Shown piece after piece: positions 8,110-17,857 of a DNA stretch of 23,798 bases (the first letter of the stretch is position 1; the number at the start of each line of letters is the position of its first letter). Origin of the DNA: Asparagopsis taxiformis (taxonomy: Eukaryota; Rhodophyta; Florideophyceae; Bonnemaisoniales; Bonnemaisoniaceae). Made by a program: the position numbers and the translations under genes. The stretch spans positions 1 to 23,798 of the forward strand of contig JALQPE010001122.1 in assembly GCA_030407315.1 (NCBI GenBank). The letters run 5' to 3'. The notes under the pieces were generated by a model. That model had not been told where the DNA came from, made no database searches, and saw only the letters and a program-made list of their open reading frames with translations.

Positions 8110-8391
8110 GGCGGGTACAGTAAGAAATTTGTTGCCTTAGTGGAAGATTGATGATTGCTTCTGGCGGATAAAAGTGTCATTTCCTGTCTACCTTTAGTCA
8201 GGTATCAGCAAAAACAGGGCGTTTACTACCCAATGCGTAATCGCAAAACATGCAATGATTTATAAGTGCATAAAGAACAAAACAATAAGATTTAGGTGAA
8301 AAGAGACGCCGGCGGATACTCGATGGCGTAGTATCCAAAGGCGTCTCAACCCACCTCAATTTGGACCACTAAAAACTCAATTTTCTTGCCT
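8110..8391. other. Intergenic region with composite hairpin
   Basis: No gene is seen. The only structure is the hairpin at 8303-8347, described separately. The rest is AT-rich and probably holds the promoter for the methyltransferase. Confidence 0.4.
8303..8347. promoter_or_regulatory. Two-part hairpin upstream of methyltransferase
   Basis: An outer 8-bp stem pairs 8303-8310 with 8340-8347 (GAGACGCC/GGCGTCTC). A symmetric 3/3 internal loop follows (8311-8313 and 8337-8339), then an inner 7-bp stem pairs 8314-8320 with 8330-8336 (GGATACT/AGTATCC) around a 9-base loop. It ends 44 bases before the methyltransferase ATG and lies about 190 bases after the previous stop, so it is placed better as a leader structure than as a terminator for the preceding gene. 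No T run follows. Confidence 0.5.
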
Positions 8392-9132
8392 ATGAAAGGC
8401 TCAGATGGTGAATCCTTCTACGATCAACTCGATGTGTTTGATCGGTATGTACAACATCGAACCAAGACAGACAACCCGAATCAGGTGATTGAAACACCGA
8501 TTATAGTAGCATTGATTGGAGATGCAAAAGGGAAAGATGTGCTGGATATCGGATGTGGATATGGAGAAATGGCTCGATACCTAGTAAATAATAATGTGGC
8601 CTCTTATCTGGGGATTGATCCTTCCAGCAGAATGATTGCGCATGCGCGACAGCAACTGGATCATCCATTTGTTAGGTTTCAAAGTGGGCAAGCGGAATCT
8701 ATGTCTTTAGAGCACAATCGATACGACCTGGTGATTGCTCGCTTGGTTTTTCATTATGTGGAGAATCTTGTGCCTGTCTTCGAACAGATTTATGATAGCT
8801 TGCGCCCAAATGGGACCCTGATCTTTTCTGTGGAGCACCCGGTAATGACAGCCCTGATGGACAAGGCCAAAGCAGGGAGTAAAAAGGATAACTGGCGGGT
8901 AGGAGCTTATTTTAAGGAAGGCCCTAGGATGCACCGCTGGATGGGATCAGTGGTTACGAAATATCACAAGACGATTGAGGAATACTTTACTATACTAAGG
9001 CAAAGTGGATTTACCATCCAGGAACTAAGAGAAGGCCGGCCAGAGCGCCAACACTTTAGTCAGGAAAAGGAATTTAACCGCCGACTAGATCTTCCCAGGT
9101 ATCTTATCCTTAAAGCCTCTAAACTAGATTAG
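8392..9132 (+). CDS. Class I SAM-dependent methyltransferase
   Basis: 246 residues from ATG 8392 (a TTG two codons earlier is the alternative). Motif I DVLDIGCGYG at residues 49-58 binds S-adenosylmethionine. The acidic end of the second strand follows in YLGIDPSSRMIAHARQ. SLEHNRYDLVIARLVFHYVEN corresponds to the motif IV region, and LRPNGTLIFSVEHPVM to the post-motif strand. This is the Methyltransf_11/25 type seen in many small-molecule methyltransferases. The C-terminal part (EEYFTILRQSGFTIQELREG) is the usual cap. The substrate cannot be told. The gene is intact, and its stop overlaps the stop of the convergent gene at 9129. Confidence 0.85.
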   Translation: MKGSDGESFYDQLDVFDRYVQHRTKTDNPNQVIETPIIVALIGDAKGKDVLDIGCGYGEMARYLVNNNVASYLGIDPSSRMIAHARQQLDHPFVRFQSGQAESMSLEHNRYDLVIARLVFHYVENLVPVFEQIYDSLRPNGTLIFSVEHPVMTALMDKAKAGSKKDNWRVGAYFKEGPRMHRWMGSVVTKYHKTIEEYFTILRQSGFTIQELREGRPERQHFSQEKEFNRRLDLPRYLILKASKLD

Positions 9133-9580
9133 TGTTTGGAAGAGTCTTTAAACTGCCAAAGCACATTGACAATTTGCCATTTGCCTTCCAACTTGACGAT
9201 ATGCATGTAGTCGATCCAGTCATCTGCTATCAATTTCACAGAAGCAGTTTTGTCGAATACATCGAGAATGATTACTTCCTTGGTAGGGTTCTCCGGAAAC
9301 TTATCCCCGTTTTGGTTGTAGGTTTCAGCCAATAAGATCATCGCATCAGTAAAGGTTTCTCCTAGATATTCCTTCTGCGTTTTTTTATTGACCCAAAACG
9401 TTCTCTTAACCATACGAGGGTGCGCTGACCGCTCAAATTGCTCGGTTTTAGGTTATGTTGGGACTCTATATAGTCCAATGCAGCTTGTTTGATTTCCAAA
9501 GAGTCTTGTGCGGTTTGAGCCACACCAGTAAGGATGGCTAAATAGGACAGGCTTATGAATAAACAGATGAGTCTTTTCAT
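9129..9580 (-). CDS. Exported lumazine-binding-like (NTF2 fold) protein, frameshifted
   Basis: ATG at 9578-9580 opens a signal peptide (LICLFISLSYLAILTGVAQ). The mature start EIKQAALDYIESQHNLKPSNL is followed by a frame change near 9425, after which the other frame reads SAHPRMVKRTFWVNKKTQKEYLGE and runs to TAA at 9131-9129. The 'aldYieg...lHP.lvKR' line, the central FDKTASVKLIADDWIDYMHI and the final KLEGKWQIVNVLWQFK match putative lumazine-binding (Lumazine_bd_2) proteins of the NTF2-like superfamily, common in Bacteroidota. The full product is about 149 residues. The name is historical and lumazine binding is not implied. Its stop overlaps the methyltransferase stop on the other strand by three bases. 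Confidence 0.75.
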
Positions 9581-9786
9581 GATTCGGGTGTTTCCTTTAA
9601 TTCATTTGAATGTTCTGATGAGGTATAGAAATTTAATTGCTGCCCCAAGATCGTTTCTTTTTTGTTAGATGTCAATCTTCATCATTCCCAAGCTTTAATT
9701 TACAGCTTATTAGCTCAGTACCAATTTGGCGTTCCCCTTCCCCTTTCCTAACTTGCCACCTTTACCTACTCAACTACCTTTTATAA

Positions 9787-10245
9787 ATGAATCAGCATTT
9801 CGATCTACAAAAGATTACCCGCGAAAACGTAGCAAAAAAAATTAGTGGACTAAGTTTGGAAGCACTCAACGAAATTCCTGCAGGACTCTCCAATAACCTA
9901 GCCTGGAATCTAGGACATATCATAGTAACCCAACAGTTGTTACTCTACCGTTTGTCTGGCGTAAACTGTCGGATCGATAATGAGTATATTGAACGCTACC
10001 GGAAGGGATCCAGACCAGAAGGGCTTATCGGACAGGGAGAAGTAGATTTTTTGTTGCAACAGCTAGTGATTACTGCCGATCTAGCACGAGTAGATTTCCA
10101 AAATAAACACTTTGGGGAATATAAATCCTATACGACTAGTTATGGGATCACTCTCGATAGCATAGAAAAGGCGATCATGTTTAACAATGCACATGAAAGT
10201 ATGCATCTGGGAACAATGATCTGTTTACACAAGTTGGTGGGGTAA
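9787..10245 (+). CDS. DinB family (DinB_2) protein, putative metal-dependent
   Basis: Intact, 152 residues, a predicted four-helix bundle. The family's three metal-binding histidines are visible: His44 in NLAWNLGHII, and His136 and His140 in NNAHESMHLG. DinB/YfiT-like proteins are found near damage-response and thiol-transferase functions, and most are uncharacterised. The product has no signal peptide. It is divergent from the lumazine-binding-like gene, with about 206 bases between that could hold two promoters. Confidence 0.8.
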   Translation: MNQHFDLQKITRENVAKKISGLSLEALNEIPAGLSNNLAWNLGHIIVTQQLLLYRLSGVNCRIDNEYIERYRKGSRPEGLIGQGEVDFLLQQLVITADLARVDFQNKHFGEYKSYTTSYGITLDSIEKAIMFNNAHESMHLGTMICLHKLVG

Positions 10246-10873
10246 CTTAGTTCATACACTTACTTGTAACATAGCCGCTTTCAATTCCTATTTCCCTTGA
10301 TCAGCTATCTGGATGCCTACTAGCTGCTCTTATTTAGTACTCTCAACCAGAGAGAGACAGATTTGTACTCGAATCGGACGGAGGAGATGTTTATAGGCTA
10401 CATAGATTGTTGTCTTGATGAAAAAAAATCGCCATTTACCGGACTAAAATCAGGCGCTCAGCGAGACTTATATTTCTCTTTTAATATTTCTGCAACTTTA
10501 GGTGGATTCATAGTGTATTTAGACTAAGATCGTGAATGTAAATGAGGATGGAGGTGTGTTTGAAATAGAATTTACTTCTGAATAATGTTGTTTTTTGTTC
10601 TGTTTAATCTGTATTTGTGTGTCCATTTGCGATTAAACGAATTAAAATTTCATAAGTATTGAATCTTAAAGAAGTATTGATGGAGGCTGACGATCTAGCT
10701 CGTTTAAATCAAGTAGCTTATTAGCACCGAATTAGCCACCTTTGTTTATTTTGTATGAGATTGGTGGTTTCTGTGTAATAATATCATGTGAATATCCTTG
10801 CTTGAAAATATATGAATGTATGAACGAATATTCATATATTGTGAGCAAATCATTGATACCTAAATTTGAAAGC
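10246..10873. other. Gene-poor interval
   Basis: About 630 bases with no convincing open frame on either strand. Sequence is AT-rich with runs of T near 10590. I see no RNA gene, strong hairpin or repeat. It may hold the promoter for the DUF983 gene or decayed coding sequence. Confidence 0.4.
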
Positions 10874-11250
10874 ATGAGCCGAACATCCATGCTCTTCAGT
10901 TGAAATGCCCAAAGTGCCATACAGGTACACAATTCGAAACAGGTAGCTTCGCTTTTGATAAGCCCTTTGATATGCGAGATCGTTGCGACCACTGCAATCA
11001 GAACTTCATGCCTGAGCCTGGTTTTTACTATGGAGCTATGTTTATTTCCTACATCTTCATGGGTTGGTTTTGCTTGGGCTTTGTAGCTGTATTTCACTGG
11101 GTACTAGGTTGGAGTACGGGAGCTTCATTTGCCTTGCTTTTGGTAGTTTGCGCCATCATTTTTGTGTATGTTTTCAGAGCTTCACGATCGATTTGGCTTC
11201 ATTTTAATGTCAAATATGATCCGAAAGCAGCAGGAGGGGCCGCTGCCTAA
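10874..11250 (+). CDS. DUF983 membrane protein, N-terminal frameshift
   Basis: The open frame begins at a TTG (10900) but the family usually starts M-S-K/R with a short lead before the first Cys pair. ATG 10874 gives MSRTS, and one frame change near 10888 joins it to ALQLKCPKCHTG, so I place the start there. Two CxxC pairs (CPKC, CDHC) form the expected zinc ribbon. EPGFYYGAMFISYIF then leads into two membrane helices (YIFMGWFCLGFVAVFHWVLGW and FALLLVVCAIIFVYVF), followed by a short charged end. The family is widespread in Bacteroidota and of unknown function. About 125 residues. Confidence 0.8.
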
Positions 11251-11445
11251 GGTTTTGTAGTTGGTAATGAAAAGTCCTAGTTTTGACGGGCCACCATAGT
11301 TGGTTTTTGGGTCAATGGGAGAGGTGTTGGTGAGTAAGTGAGAAAATGTAGTGTGATCTTTGGATTATGACATTAATTATACAAAAAGCAGGCACCTTAT
11401 CTCCAGGCGATTTGTTTTCCTTGTAACCATTATATATATCAATAT

Positions 11446-11853
11446 ATGCCGGACCGATCGATAAAAGGCATCCTTGATTTATTCGAAAAACAAGCTGAGG
11501 ACGAACTCAATTTGTTATCGGATACCGGTCCGGAATTCTTTAGCACAGCAGAATTAATTCGCCTCCGTGGTCAATGGGAGGTGAAGAGTGCTCTTTTCTA
11601 TTTTTTTCAAAAAGTATTCCTGCAAATTGTAGCCATCTCCCCGATATGGATGATCTTGGCTGTGCTTGGCTTTTGGCTGAAATTGGGGGTGTTAGCTTCT
11701 ATCTTTGTCCTGCTGTTTCCTATTTCATTCCTGCTATATTTTGTAGGTTTATGGTGGATGCAAAAAGTGTTTCGAGGACGCGGCCATTTAGATGAAGTTG
11801 GACGGAAGATCACAGCGGAATTAGCAGCCAGAAGGAGACAGCAAGAATATTGA
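11446..11853 (+). CDS. Two-helix membrane protein upstream of cydAB
   Basis: Intact, 135 residues. An amphipathic, charged N-terminus (residues 1-48, with GILDLFEKQAEDELNLL) precedes two long membrane segments (VFLQIVAISPIWMILAVLGF and LASIFVLLFPISFLLYFVG), and the C-terminus is basic (RKITAELAARRRQ), suggesting both ends are in the cytoplasm. No family recognised. It lies 72 bases before cydA on the same strand, so it may share a transcript with the oxidase and could help assembly or regulation, but this is only a positional argument. Confidence 0.65.
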   Translation: MPDRSIKGILDLFEKQAEDELNLLSDTGPEFFSTAELIRLRGQWEVKSALFYFFQKVFLQIVAISPIWMILAVLGFWLKLGVLASIFVLLFPISFLLYFVGLWWMQKVFRGRGHLDEVGRKITAELAARRRQQEY

Positions 11854-11925
11854 TCTGGGCAAAGGAAGCATCCCAGCTGTGAAAACTTAGACGAAAGTTC
11901 ACCTAGTAGTATAAAATACTCGCTT

Positions 11926-13307
11926 ATGGACGTCGAAATATTAGCTCGAATTCAGTTCGCATTTACTATTGCTTTCCACTATATCTACCCACCTTTAAGC
12001 ATTGGTTTAGGATTAGTCATGGTCTTTTTAGAGGGAGCTTATCTTCGAACGGGAGATAAAGCCTATGAGCAGTTAGCGCGATTCTGGACCCGAATCTTTG
12101 CCGTAACCTTCGGAATAGGAGTGGCAACGGGAATCGTCATGGAGTTTGAATTTGGAACGAATTGGGCTACCTACTCTCGTTATGTTGGCGATATTTTTGG
12201 AAGTGCTTTGGCGGCTGAGGGCATTTTTGCTTTTGCGCTAGAAAGCGGCTTCTTAGGGATCTTGCTGTTTGGTTGGAATAGGGTGAGTCCACGCGTGCAC
12301 TTTATAGCTACGATAGGGGTTTGGTTAGGATCTATGTTCTCTGCTGTGTGGATAGTGGTGGCTAATTCGTGGCAACAAACACCAGCCGGTTATCATATTG
12401 TAGGGGAGGGGGTAAATGCCCGAGCCGAGATTACGGACTTTTGGGCCATGGTCTTCAATCCCTCCAGTGTAGATCGACTGCTGCATGTTTGGGTAGGCGC
12501 TTTCTTAGCCGGCGCGTTTTTGGTCTTGAGTGTTCACGCTTACTATATATTGAAGAATCGGCATGTCGAATTGTCGAAGCGAGCCTTTAAGATTGCACTA
12601 GGTATTGCTATCGTATCAAGTTTAGCTCAGCTGGTCATAGGACATAGTTCAGCAGAGGGAGTGGCACATAACCAGCCCGCTAAATTAGCTGCGATGGAAG
12701 GGCACTTTGATACCTTGGCGCCTGCCCATATGTATGCCATCGGTTGGGTCGATAAGGAAAATCAGGAAGTCACGGGTATTGGCTTGCCTGGTGGCTTGAG
12801 TTTTTTGCTTCACGGAGACTTTAAAGAGCCGTCAAGGGCCTGAATGCTTTTCCAGAAGATGAACGTCCGGGAGCAGTCAATGCGATCTTCCAGTTTTACC
12901 ACATCATGATTGCGATTGGTATGATTTTGATTGCACTGTCTTTGTATGCGGGATGGCTTTGGTGGCGAGGGAAATTGTTTGATAAGCCTTGGTTACTTTG
13001 GATCTTTGTCTGGGCGGTTATTTTACCTCAAGTAGCAAATCAGACCGGCTGGTTTGCGGCGGAAATGGGTCGACAACCCTGGGTGGTTTATGGGCTGCTG
13101 CGGACTTCGGACGCCTTATCTAAGGCAGTGACAGCTAACCAGGTCTTGTTTTCACTAATCCTGTTTTTCATTATCTATGCTTTATTGTTGGCTTTATTCC
13201 TATACATGATGAATAAAAAGATTCAGCATGGACCTACTGTTCATGCCAAACTTGCCGAGCATCGTCCGCAACAGGAGGGTATGTCCAATACCTGGAAGCA
13301 GAAATAG
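11926..13307 (+). CDS. cydA: Cytochrome bd ubiquinol oxidase subunit I, one frameshift
   Basis: About 460 residues. The terminal oxidase takes electrons from quinol and reduces oxygen to water in the inner membrane with high oxygen affinity. Seen: [20 protein letters not shown] with His18 (heme ligand equivalent to E. coli His19), Glu99 and Glu106 in [16 protein letters not shown], His187 in [11 protein letters not shown] (second heme ligand), and the quinol-loop residues in [14 protein letters not shown]. The first frame ends at 12841-12843. A single-base change near 12825 continues as [13 protein letters not shown], and the later part holds the conserved GRQPW motif (about 13070-13085). The loop is short, as in bd-type enzymes with the short Q-loop. 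cydB follows 73 bases on. Confidence 0.95.
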
Positions 13308-13380
13308 CAACTAGATCGATTATTAAACTAGCATTTTGAGATTTAAGCAGTTCCTTATCTAAGAACCAAAAAACATAACT

Positions 13381-14414
13381 ATGGCTACTTTTCTCGGATT
13401 GGATTATCCTACTTTATGGTTCCTGGTAGTTGGAGGAGTATTCAGTGGATATGCGATTTTGGATGGCTTTGATTTAGGGGCAGGGGCCTGGCATTTATTT
13501 CTCAAAAAGAAAAGAGTAGACGAATTGCGCTGAACGCTGTTGGACCCGTATGGGATGGAAATGAAGTGTGGCTAGTGATTGGCGGAGGCGCTTTATTTGC
13601 AGGCTTCCCCATCTTATATGCGACCTTGTTTTCTAGTATGTATATTCCCTTTATGCTATTTCTGGCTTTTTTAATTTTTAGAGCTGTGTCCATAGAGTTT
13701 CGGAGCAAAGAAGAAATGAGATGGTGGAAAAAAACTTGGGATATTACTTATAGCGTATCTAGTGTGATGCTTTCCATTCTCTTGGGTGTCGTTTTAGGGA
13801 ATGTATTGCAAGGGTTTGAGATTGGTGAGAATTACGAATTTGTTGGCAACTGGCTGAATTTCATTAATCCCTATGCCATTATTGTGGGCTTTACCACCTT
13901 GGCCCTATTCATGATGCATGGAGCGCTATATTTGACTATGAAAACTGAAGGGCGGTTGTTTGCCAAACTTCGGCTACTGCTGCGCCGATCTATTATATTT
14001 TTCATTTTAATGTTTGCCTTAACGACGATATATACACTGTTATATATTCCAGCCTTATCTGACCGCTTTAAGGAATTACCCTTCTTATTTATCTTTCCTG
14101 TATTAACATTTCTATCGATTGCCAATATCCCTCGTCTAGTCAGTAAAGAAAGATATCGGATGGCTTTTCTTTTCTCAGCCTTAACGGTGAGTTTCTCCTT
14201 GATTTTGGTGGCTATTGAGCTATATCCTGTACTCATTCCCTCAACGGTAAATCCCATTTATGACCTAACGATCTATAATGCTGCTGCTTCCGAGAAATCA
14301 TTGGGTATTATGCTGACGATCGCAGCGATCGGTGCTCCTTTGGTTCTAAGTTATACAGCATTTGTTTTTTGGACTTTTAGAGGAAAAGTTAAACTAGATG
14401 AGACCAGCTATTAG
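13381..14414 (+). CDS. cydB: Cytochrome bd ubiquinol oxidase subunit II, one frameshift
   Basis: About 344 residues with eight or more membrane helices. Starts MATFLGLDYPTLWFLVVGG followed by GYAILDGFDLGAGAWHLFL, the classic CydB opening. The frame is interrupted at an A run near 13502-13507, after which the sense continues KSRRIALNAVGPVWDGNEVW, the conserved motif of the subunit, and stays intact to TAG 14412-14414. The frame-1 stop at 13531 is therefore not the true end. CydB packs against CydA and helps bind the hemes in the inner membrane. No small third subunit (CydX-like) is seen downstream to 14606. Confidence 0.95.
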
Positions 14415-14606
14415 AGAGCGGACCACAACCACAGTAACAAGATTTTAGAGAGCCGCATCTATTGGCACAATACTTATTTATTGGAAGTCTTATAAATTAG
14501 CTAAATTCGTTGAGATATGTTTGATTAAACCTTAGACATATTCTTTAGACCTTACTATGAAATGGGTTTATAGTGAAGTCTTTTAAACAAAATGACTACC
14601 AACTAA

Positions 14607-16148
14607 ATGTTTAAGCCTTCCTTCCTCTTACTGTTGGGCTTGCTTCTAATTGCTTGCAACAAAGCCAAGGATGAAGCCAATTCCAGCCCTCCAAATATTC
14701 TACTCTTTTTTGTCGATGATATGGGCTGGCAAGATACTTCTGTTCCCTTCTGGAAAGAAAAGACTGCTTTTAATGCGCGTTATAAAACGCCGAATATGGA
14801 ACGGCTTGCGAAGCAAGCATGAAGTTTACACAAGCTTATGCAACGCCTGTATGCTCTCCGACGAGGGTTAGCTTAATGACAGGGATGAATGCGGCTCGTC
14901 ATCGAGTTACGAACTGGACCTTGCACAAGGACCTCTTACAACCCATGGAAACCAATCATAAAAGGCTCAGTTCCCGCACTGGAATGTAAACGGACTGAGT
15001 CCTGACTCTACCGTGCAACATGCTGTTTATGCAAAGCCATACCCCATGCTCTTACAAGAGGCGGGATACCACACCATACACGCCGGAAAGGCGCACTTTG
15101 GGGCAATAGGAACGCCGGGAGAAGATCCGCTCAACTTAGGTTTTGATGTAAACATTGCCGGCCATGCAGCCGGTGCGCCTAAAAGTTATTATGGGACTGA
15201 GAATTTTGGCCATACGGAAGCCTTTGAGAATTCGCCTTGGCCCGTCCCTGGCCTTGATAAATATCACGGACAATCTATTTTTCTGACGGAGGCCTTGAAG
15301 GAGGAAGCTCTCCAAGCTTTGGAAGCACCCGTGGAAGGTGGACAACCCTTCTTCTTGTATATGGCTCTATATGCGGTACATACCCCAATCATGGCAGACC
15401 CGCGATTCGTTGAACCGTATCTGGCTATGGGATTGGATACCGTTGAGGCTCGCTATGCTTCAATGGTAGCTAGTATGGATAAATGCCTAGGAGATCTGAT
15501 GGACTTCTTAGAGGAAAAAGAGATAGTGGATAATACCATTATCTTATTCATGTCTGATAATGGAGGACTGAGTGCGGTAGCGCGTGGAGGAGAACGCCAT
15601 ACACATAATAAGCTTTGTCGAGTGGTAAAGGTTCAATTCATGAAGGTGGGATTCGCGAACCTATGTTGGTCAAATGGCCAGGAGTGACAGCGCCTGAATC
15701 AGAGAACGAAAACTATTTGATTATAGAGGATTTTTATCCTACGATTCTAGAAATGGCAGGGGTGAGAAATTATCAAGTACCACAAACACTCGATGGTGAA
15801 AGTTTTGTGGATTTGATCAAAAAACCTGAAGCCAAACAGCAGGATCGTTCCCTATTTTGGCATTACCCTAATGAATGGGGCCCAACTGGACCTGGCATAG
15901 GGGCATTTAGTGCGATAAGAAAAGGGGATTGGAAACTGATCTACTATCACGACCAAGAAAACTTTGAGCTTTTCAACCTCAAAGAAGACATAGGCGAGAG
16001 CCAGAATTTGGTCGATCAAGAAACGGACAAGCATGCTGAATTGGCACTAGACTTGAGTAATTATCTCAAAAAAGTAAATGCTCAAATGCCAGCACATGTA
16101 GCGAATGGAGAAAGAGTTGCTTGGCCTATAGATCGCATTCATCGGTAG
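14607..16148 (+). CDS. Type I sulfatase lipoprotein, three frameshifts
   Basis: Expected ~513 residues. Starts with a lipoprotein signal (LLLLGLLLIACNK, lipobox LIAC). NILLFFVDDMGW supplies the metal-binding Asp pair. After a frame change near 14818 the formylglycine signature CSPTR appears at about 14850-14864 (PVCSPTRVSLMTGMN). A second change near 14965 leads to HAGKAHFG, with the conserved Lys and His. VDNTIILFMSDNGG gives the second Asp/Asn metal site, and a third change near 15610-15625 restores GKGSIHEGGIREP. The end EGLFWHYPNEWG-like block, RKGDWKLIYYHD and ELFNLKEDIGE are standard for the S1 sulfatase family. It hydrolyses sulfate esters, probably of polysaccharides, at the cell surface. 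The enzyme needs a formylglycine-generating enzyme, which is not in this window. A TATGTTTG at 14516-14523 resembles a Bacteroidota -7 box. Confidence 0.9.
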
Positions 16149-16167
16149 TAAACTGAAAATTATCTTC

Positions 16168-17700
16168 ATGAAAAAGCTTCTGTTTTTATTGAGCATTGCA
16201 TGGCTCGTTTCGCATTGTACAACAACTGCTACAAAAGAGGAATCGCAACAGCCTCCAAATATTGTCTTCCTCTTTGCCGACGATTTATCCTATCAGGCGA
16301 TACGTGCCTTAGGTAATGAAGAGGTAAATACGCCGAATATTGATCGCTTAGCCCAAGTAGGTACCACTTTTACACATACCTACAATATGGGAGGATGGAA
16401 TGGGGCCATATGTGTGGCTTCCCGCGCGATGATGATTTCCGGACAATATATTTGGTCTGCGCAAGACCGAACTCAGCAATGGAGAGATAAGGATTCTACA
16501 GCACTACAAGCCACATGGGGAAGGTTAATGGCTAAGGCTGGCTATGACACGTACATGTCAGGGAAGTGGCATGTGGCTGCACCTGCTGATCAGGTATTTG
16601 ATGTGGCTAAGCACGTCCGTCCCGGAATGCCTGGCGACGAGAGAGGGAAACGATGGAAAGGGATTAGCGACGACATCAAGGAGGCCATGATCAACAACCG
16701 AAGCGTCAAGGATGTGATGCCGGCAGGATATCATCGTCCCAATGACGAAAATGATAATTCATGGTCACCATACGATACCACCTTTGGTGGCTTTTGGCAA
16801 GGAGGTAAGCATTGGAGTGAAGTGCTGAAGGATGATGCGATAGGATACATTGATCAAGCAGCTGCTAGAGATGATCCGTTCTTCATGTACCTGGCTTTCA
16901 ATGCTCCACATGACCCTCGACAGGCACCTAAATCTTTTGTAGATCAGTACCCGCTTGATAAAGTGAGCGTCCCTAAGAATTTTCTGCCTACCTACCCTTG
17001 GGCAGAACAAATCGGAAATGGAATAGGCCTTAGAGATGAAGATCTGGCGCCTTATCCACGAACAGAATATGCAGTGAAAGTCCATCGGCAAGAGTACTAT
17101 GCGATCATCACACATTTGGATGAGCAGATCGGTCGAATTCTGGATGCCTTAGAAGCTTCGGGAAAAATGGAAAATACCTACATCTTCTTTTCTGCTGATC
17201 ACGGTTTGTCAGTTGGACATCACGGCTTGATTGGGAAGCAAAGTTTATATGACCATAGCATTCGTGTTCCATTGATGGTGGCTGGTCCAGGGATACCAGC
17301 TGGCCAACGTATTGAACAGGATGTCTACCTGCAGGATATTATGGCAACTAGCCTAGAAATGGCTGGAATAGAACAGCCAGCGTATGTTGACTTCAAAAGC
17401 TTCCTGGGGCTGGCTAAAGGAGAAGATCAAAGTCAACATTACGATGAAATATACGGAGCTTACGTTAACTTTCAACGGATGATTCGTAAGGAGGATTATA
17501 AGTTGGTCGTTTATCCAAATGTTCCTAAAGTTTTGTTATTCAATACTAAAGAGGATCCACTAGAAATGAATGATCTGGCGGAAGAGGAGGATTATCAGGA
17601 GAAAGTGAAGAATCTTTTTAAGGACTTGCAAGAACTTCAGGAAAGTATGGATGATGACCTCGATCTCACCACTGCTTTTGCTGATTGGACAGCAAAATAG
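16168..17700 (+). CDS. Type I sulfatase with CxAxR signature, probable lipoprotein
   Basis: Intact, 510 residues. Signal sequence LLFLLSIAWLVSHC with Cys17 in a weak lipobox. FLFADDLSYQ places the metal Asp pair at 38-39. The nucleophile site reads ICVASR with Cys82 and Arg86, so the usual proline of CxPxR is alanine; CxAxR is an accepted variant in other sulfatase subgroups. MSGKWHVA (Lys133, His135), FFSADHGLSVG (Asp344, His345) and IGKQSLYDH (Lys357) complete the active site. The large insertion at about 145-225 with GDERGKRWKG is likely to set substrate choice. It begins 19 bases after the first sulfatase stop, so they are probably one operon processing different sulfate esters of one glycan. 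Confidence 0.93.
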   Translation: MKKLLFLLSIAWLVSHCTTTATKEESQQPPNIVFLFADDLSYQAIRALGNEEVNTPNIDRLAQVGTTFTHTYNMGGWNGAICVASRAMMISGQYIWSAQDRTQQWRDKDSTALQATWGRLMAKAGYDTYMSGKWHVAAPADQVFDVAKHVRPGMPGDERGKRWKGISDDIKEAMINNRSVKDVMPAGYHRPNDENDNSWSPYDTTFGGFWQGGKHWSEVLKDDAIGYIDQAAARDDPFFMYLAFNAPHDPRQAPKSFVDQYPLDKVSVPKNFLPTYPWAEQIGNGIGLRDEDLAPYPRTEYAVKVHRQEYYAIITHLDEQIGRILDALEASGKMENTYIFFSADHGLSVGHHGLIGKQSLYDHSIRVPLMVAGPGIPAGQRIEQDVYLQDIMATSLEMAGIEQPAYVDFKSFLGLAKGEDQSQHYDEIYGAYVNFQRMIRKEDYKLVVYPNVPKVLLFNTKEDPLEMNDLAEEEDYQEKVKNLFKDLQELQESMDDDLDLTTAFADWTAK

Positions 17701-17732
17701 GAATTATAGAAACCTGAGCATATACGTTTAAA

Positions 17733-17773
17733 ATCTACATGGAGGCCACGTAATAAATGGCCTCCATGTAGAT
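17733..17773. terminator. Strong hairpin between convergent sulfatase and parE
   Basis: 16-base perfect arms at 17733-17748 and 17758-17773 with a 9-base loop (CGTAATAAA). It lies 32 bases after the sulfatase stop and 84 bases before the parE stop on the opposite strand, the right place for a bidirectional terminator. No long T tract follows. Confidence 0.75.
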
Positions 17774-17857
17774 ATACTCTTCTATAGACAGGTTAAAGTC
17801 GAATTTGGGCTTAGTACGGAGCTTCTCGTAAAGCAAAACATCCTTGCTTAATGTTTA

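Noticed and set aside
10732..11097. A 121-aa minus-strand open frame overlapping DUF983.
   Set aside because: It overlaps the zinc-ribbon and membrane region of a recognised gene and has no protein-like character of its own.
12820..12845. Programmed frameshifting or TGA recoding in cydA.
   Set aside because: The family sequence resumes in a different frame, so TGA is not read through, and there is no slippery-site-plus-structure signal. Many unrelated genes here have the same defect, which points to sequence error.
16765..17115. A 116-aa minus-strand open frame inside the second sulfatase.
   Set aside because: It is a mirror of sulfatase coding sequence with no ribosome site or motif.
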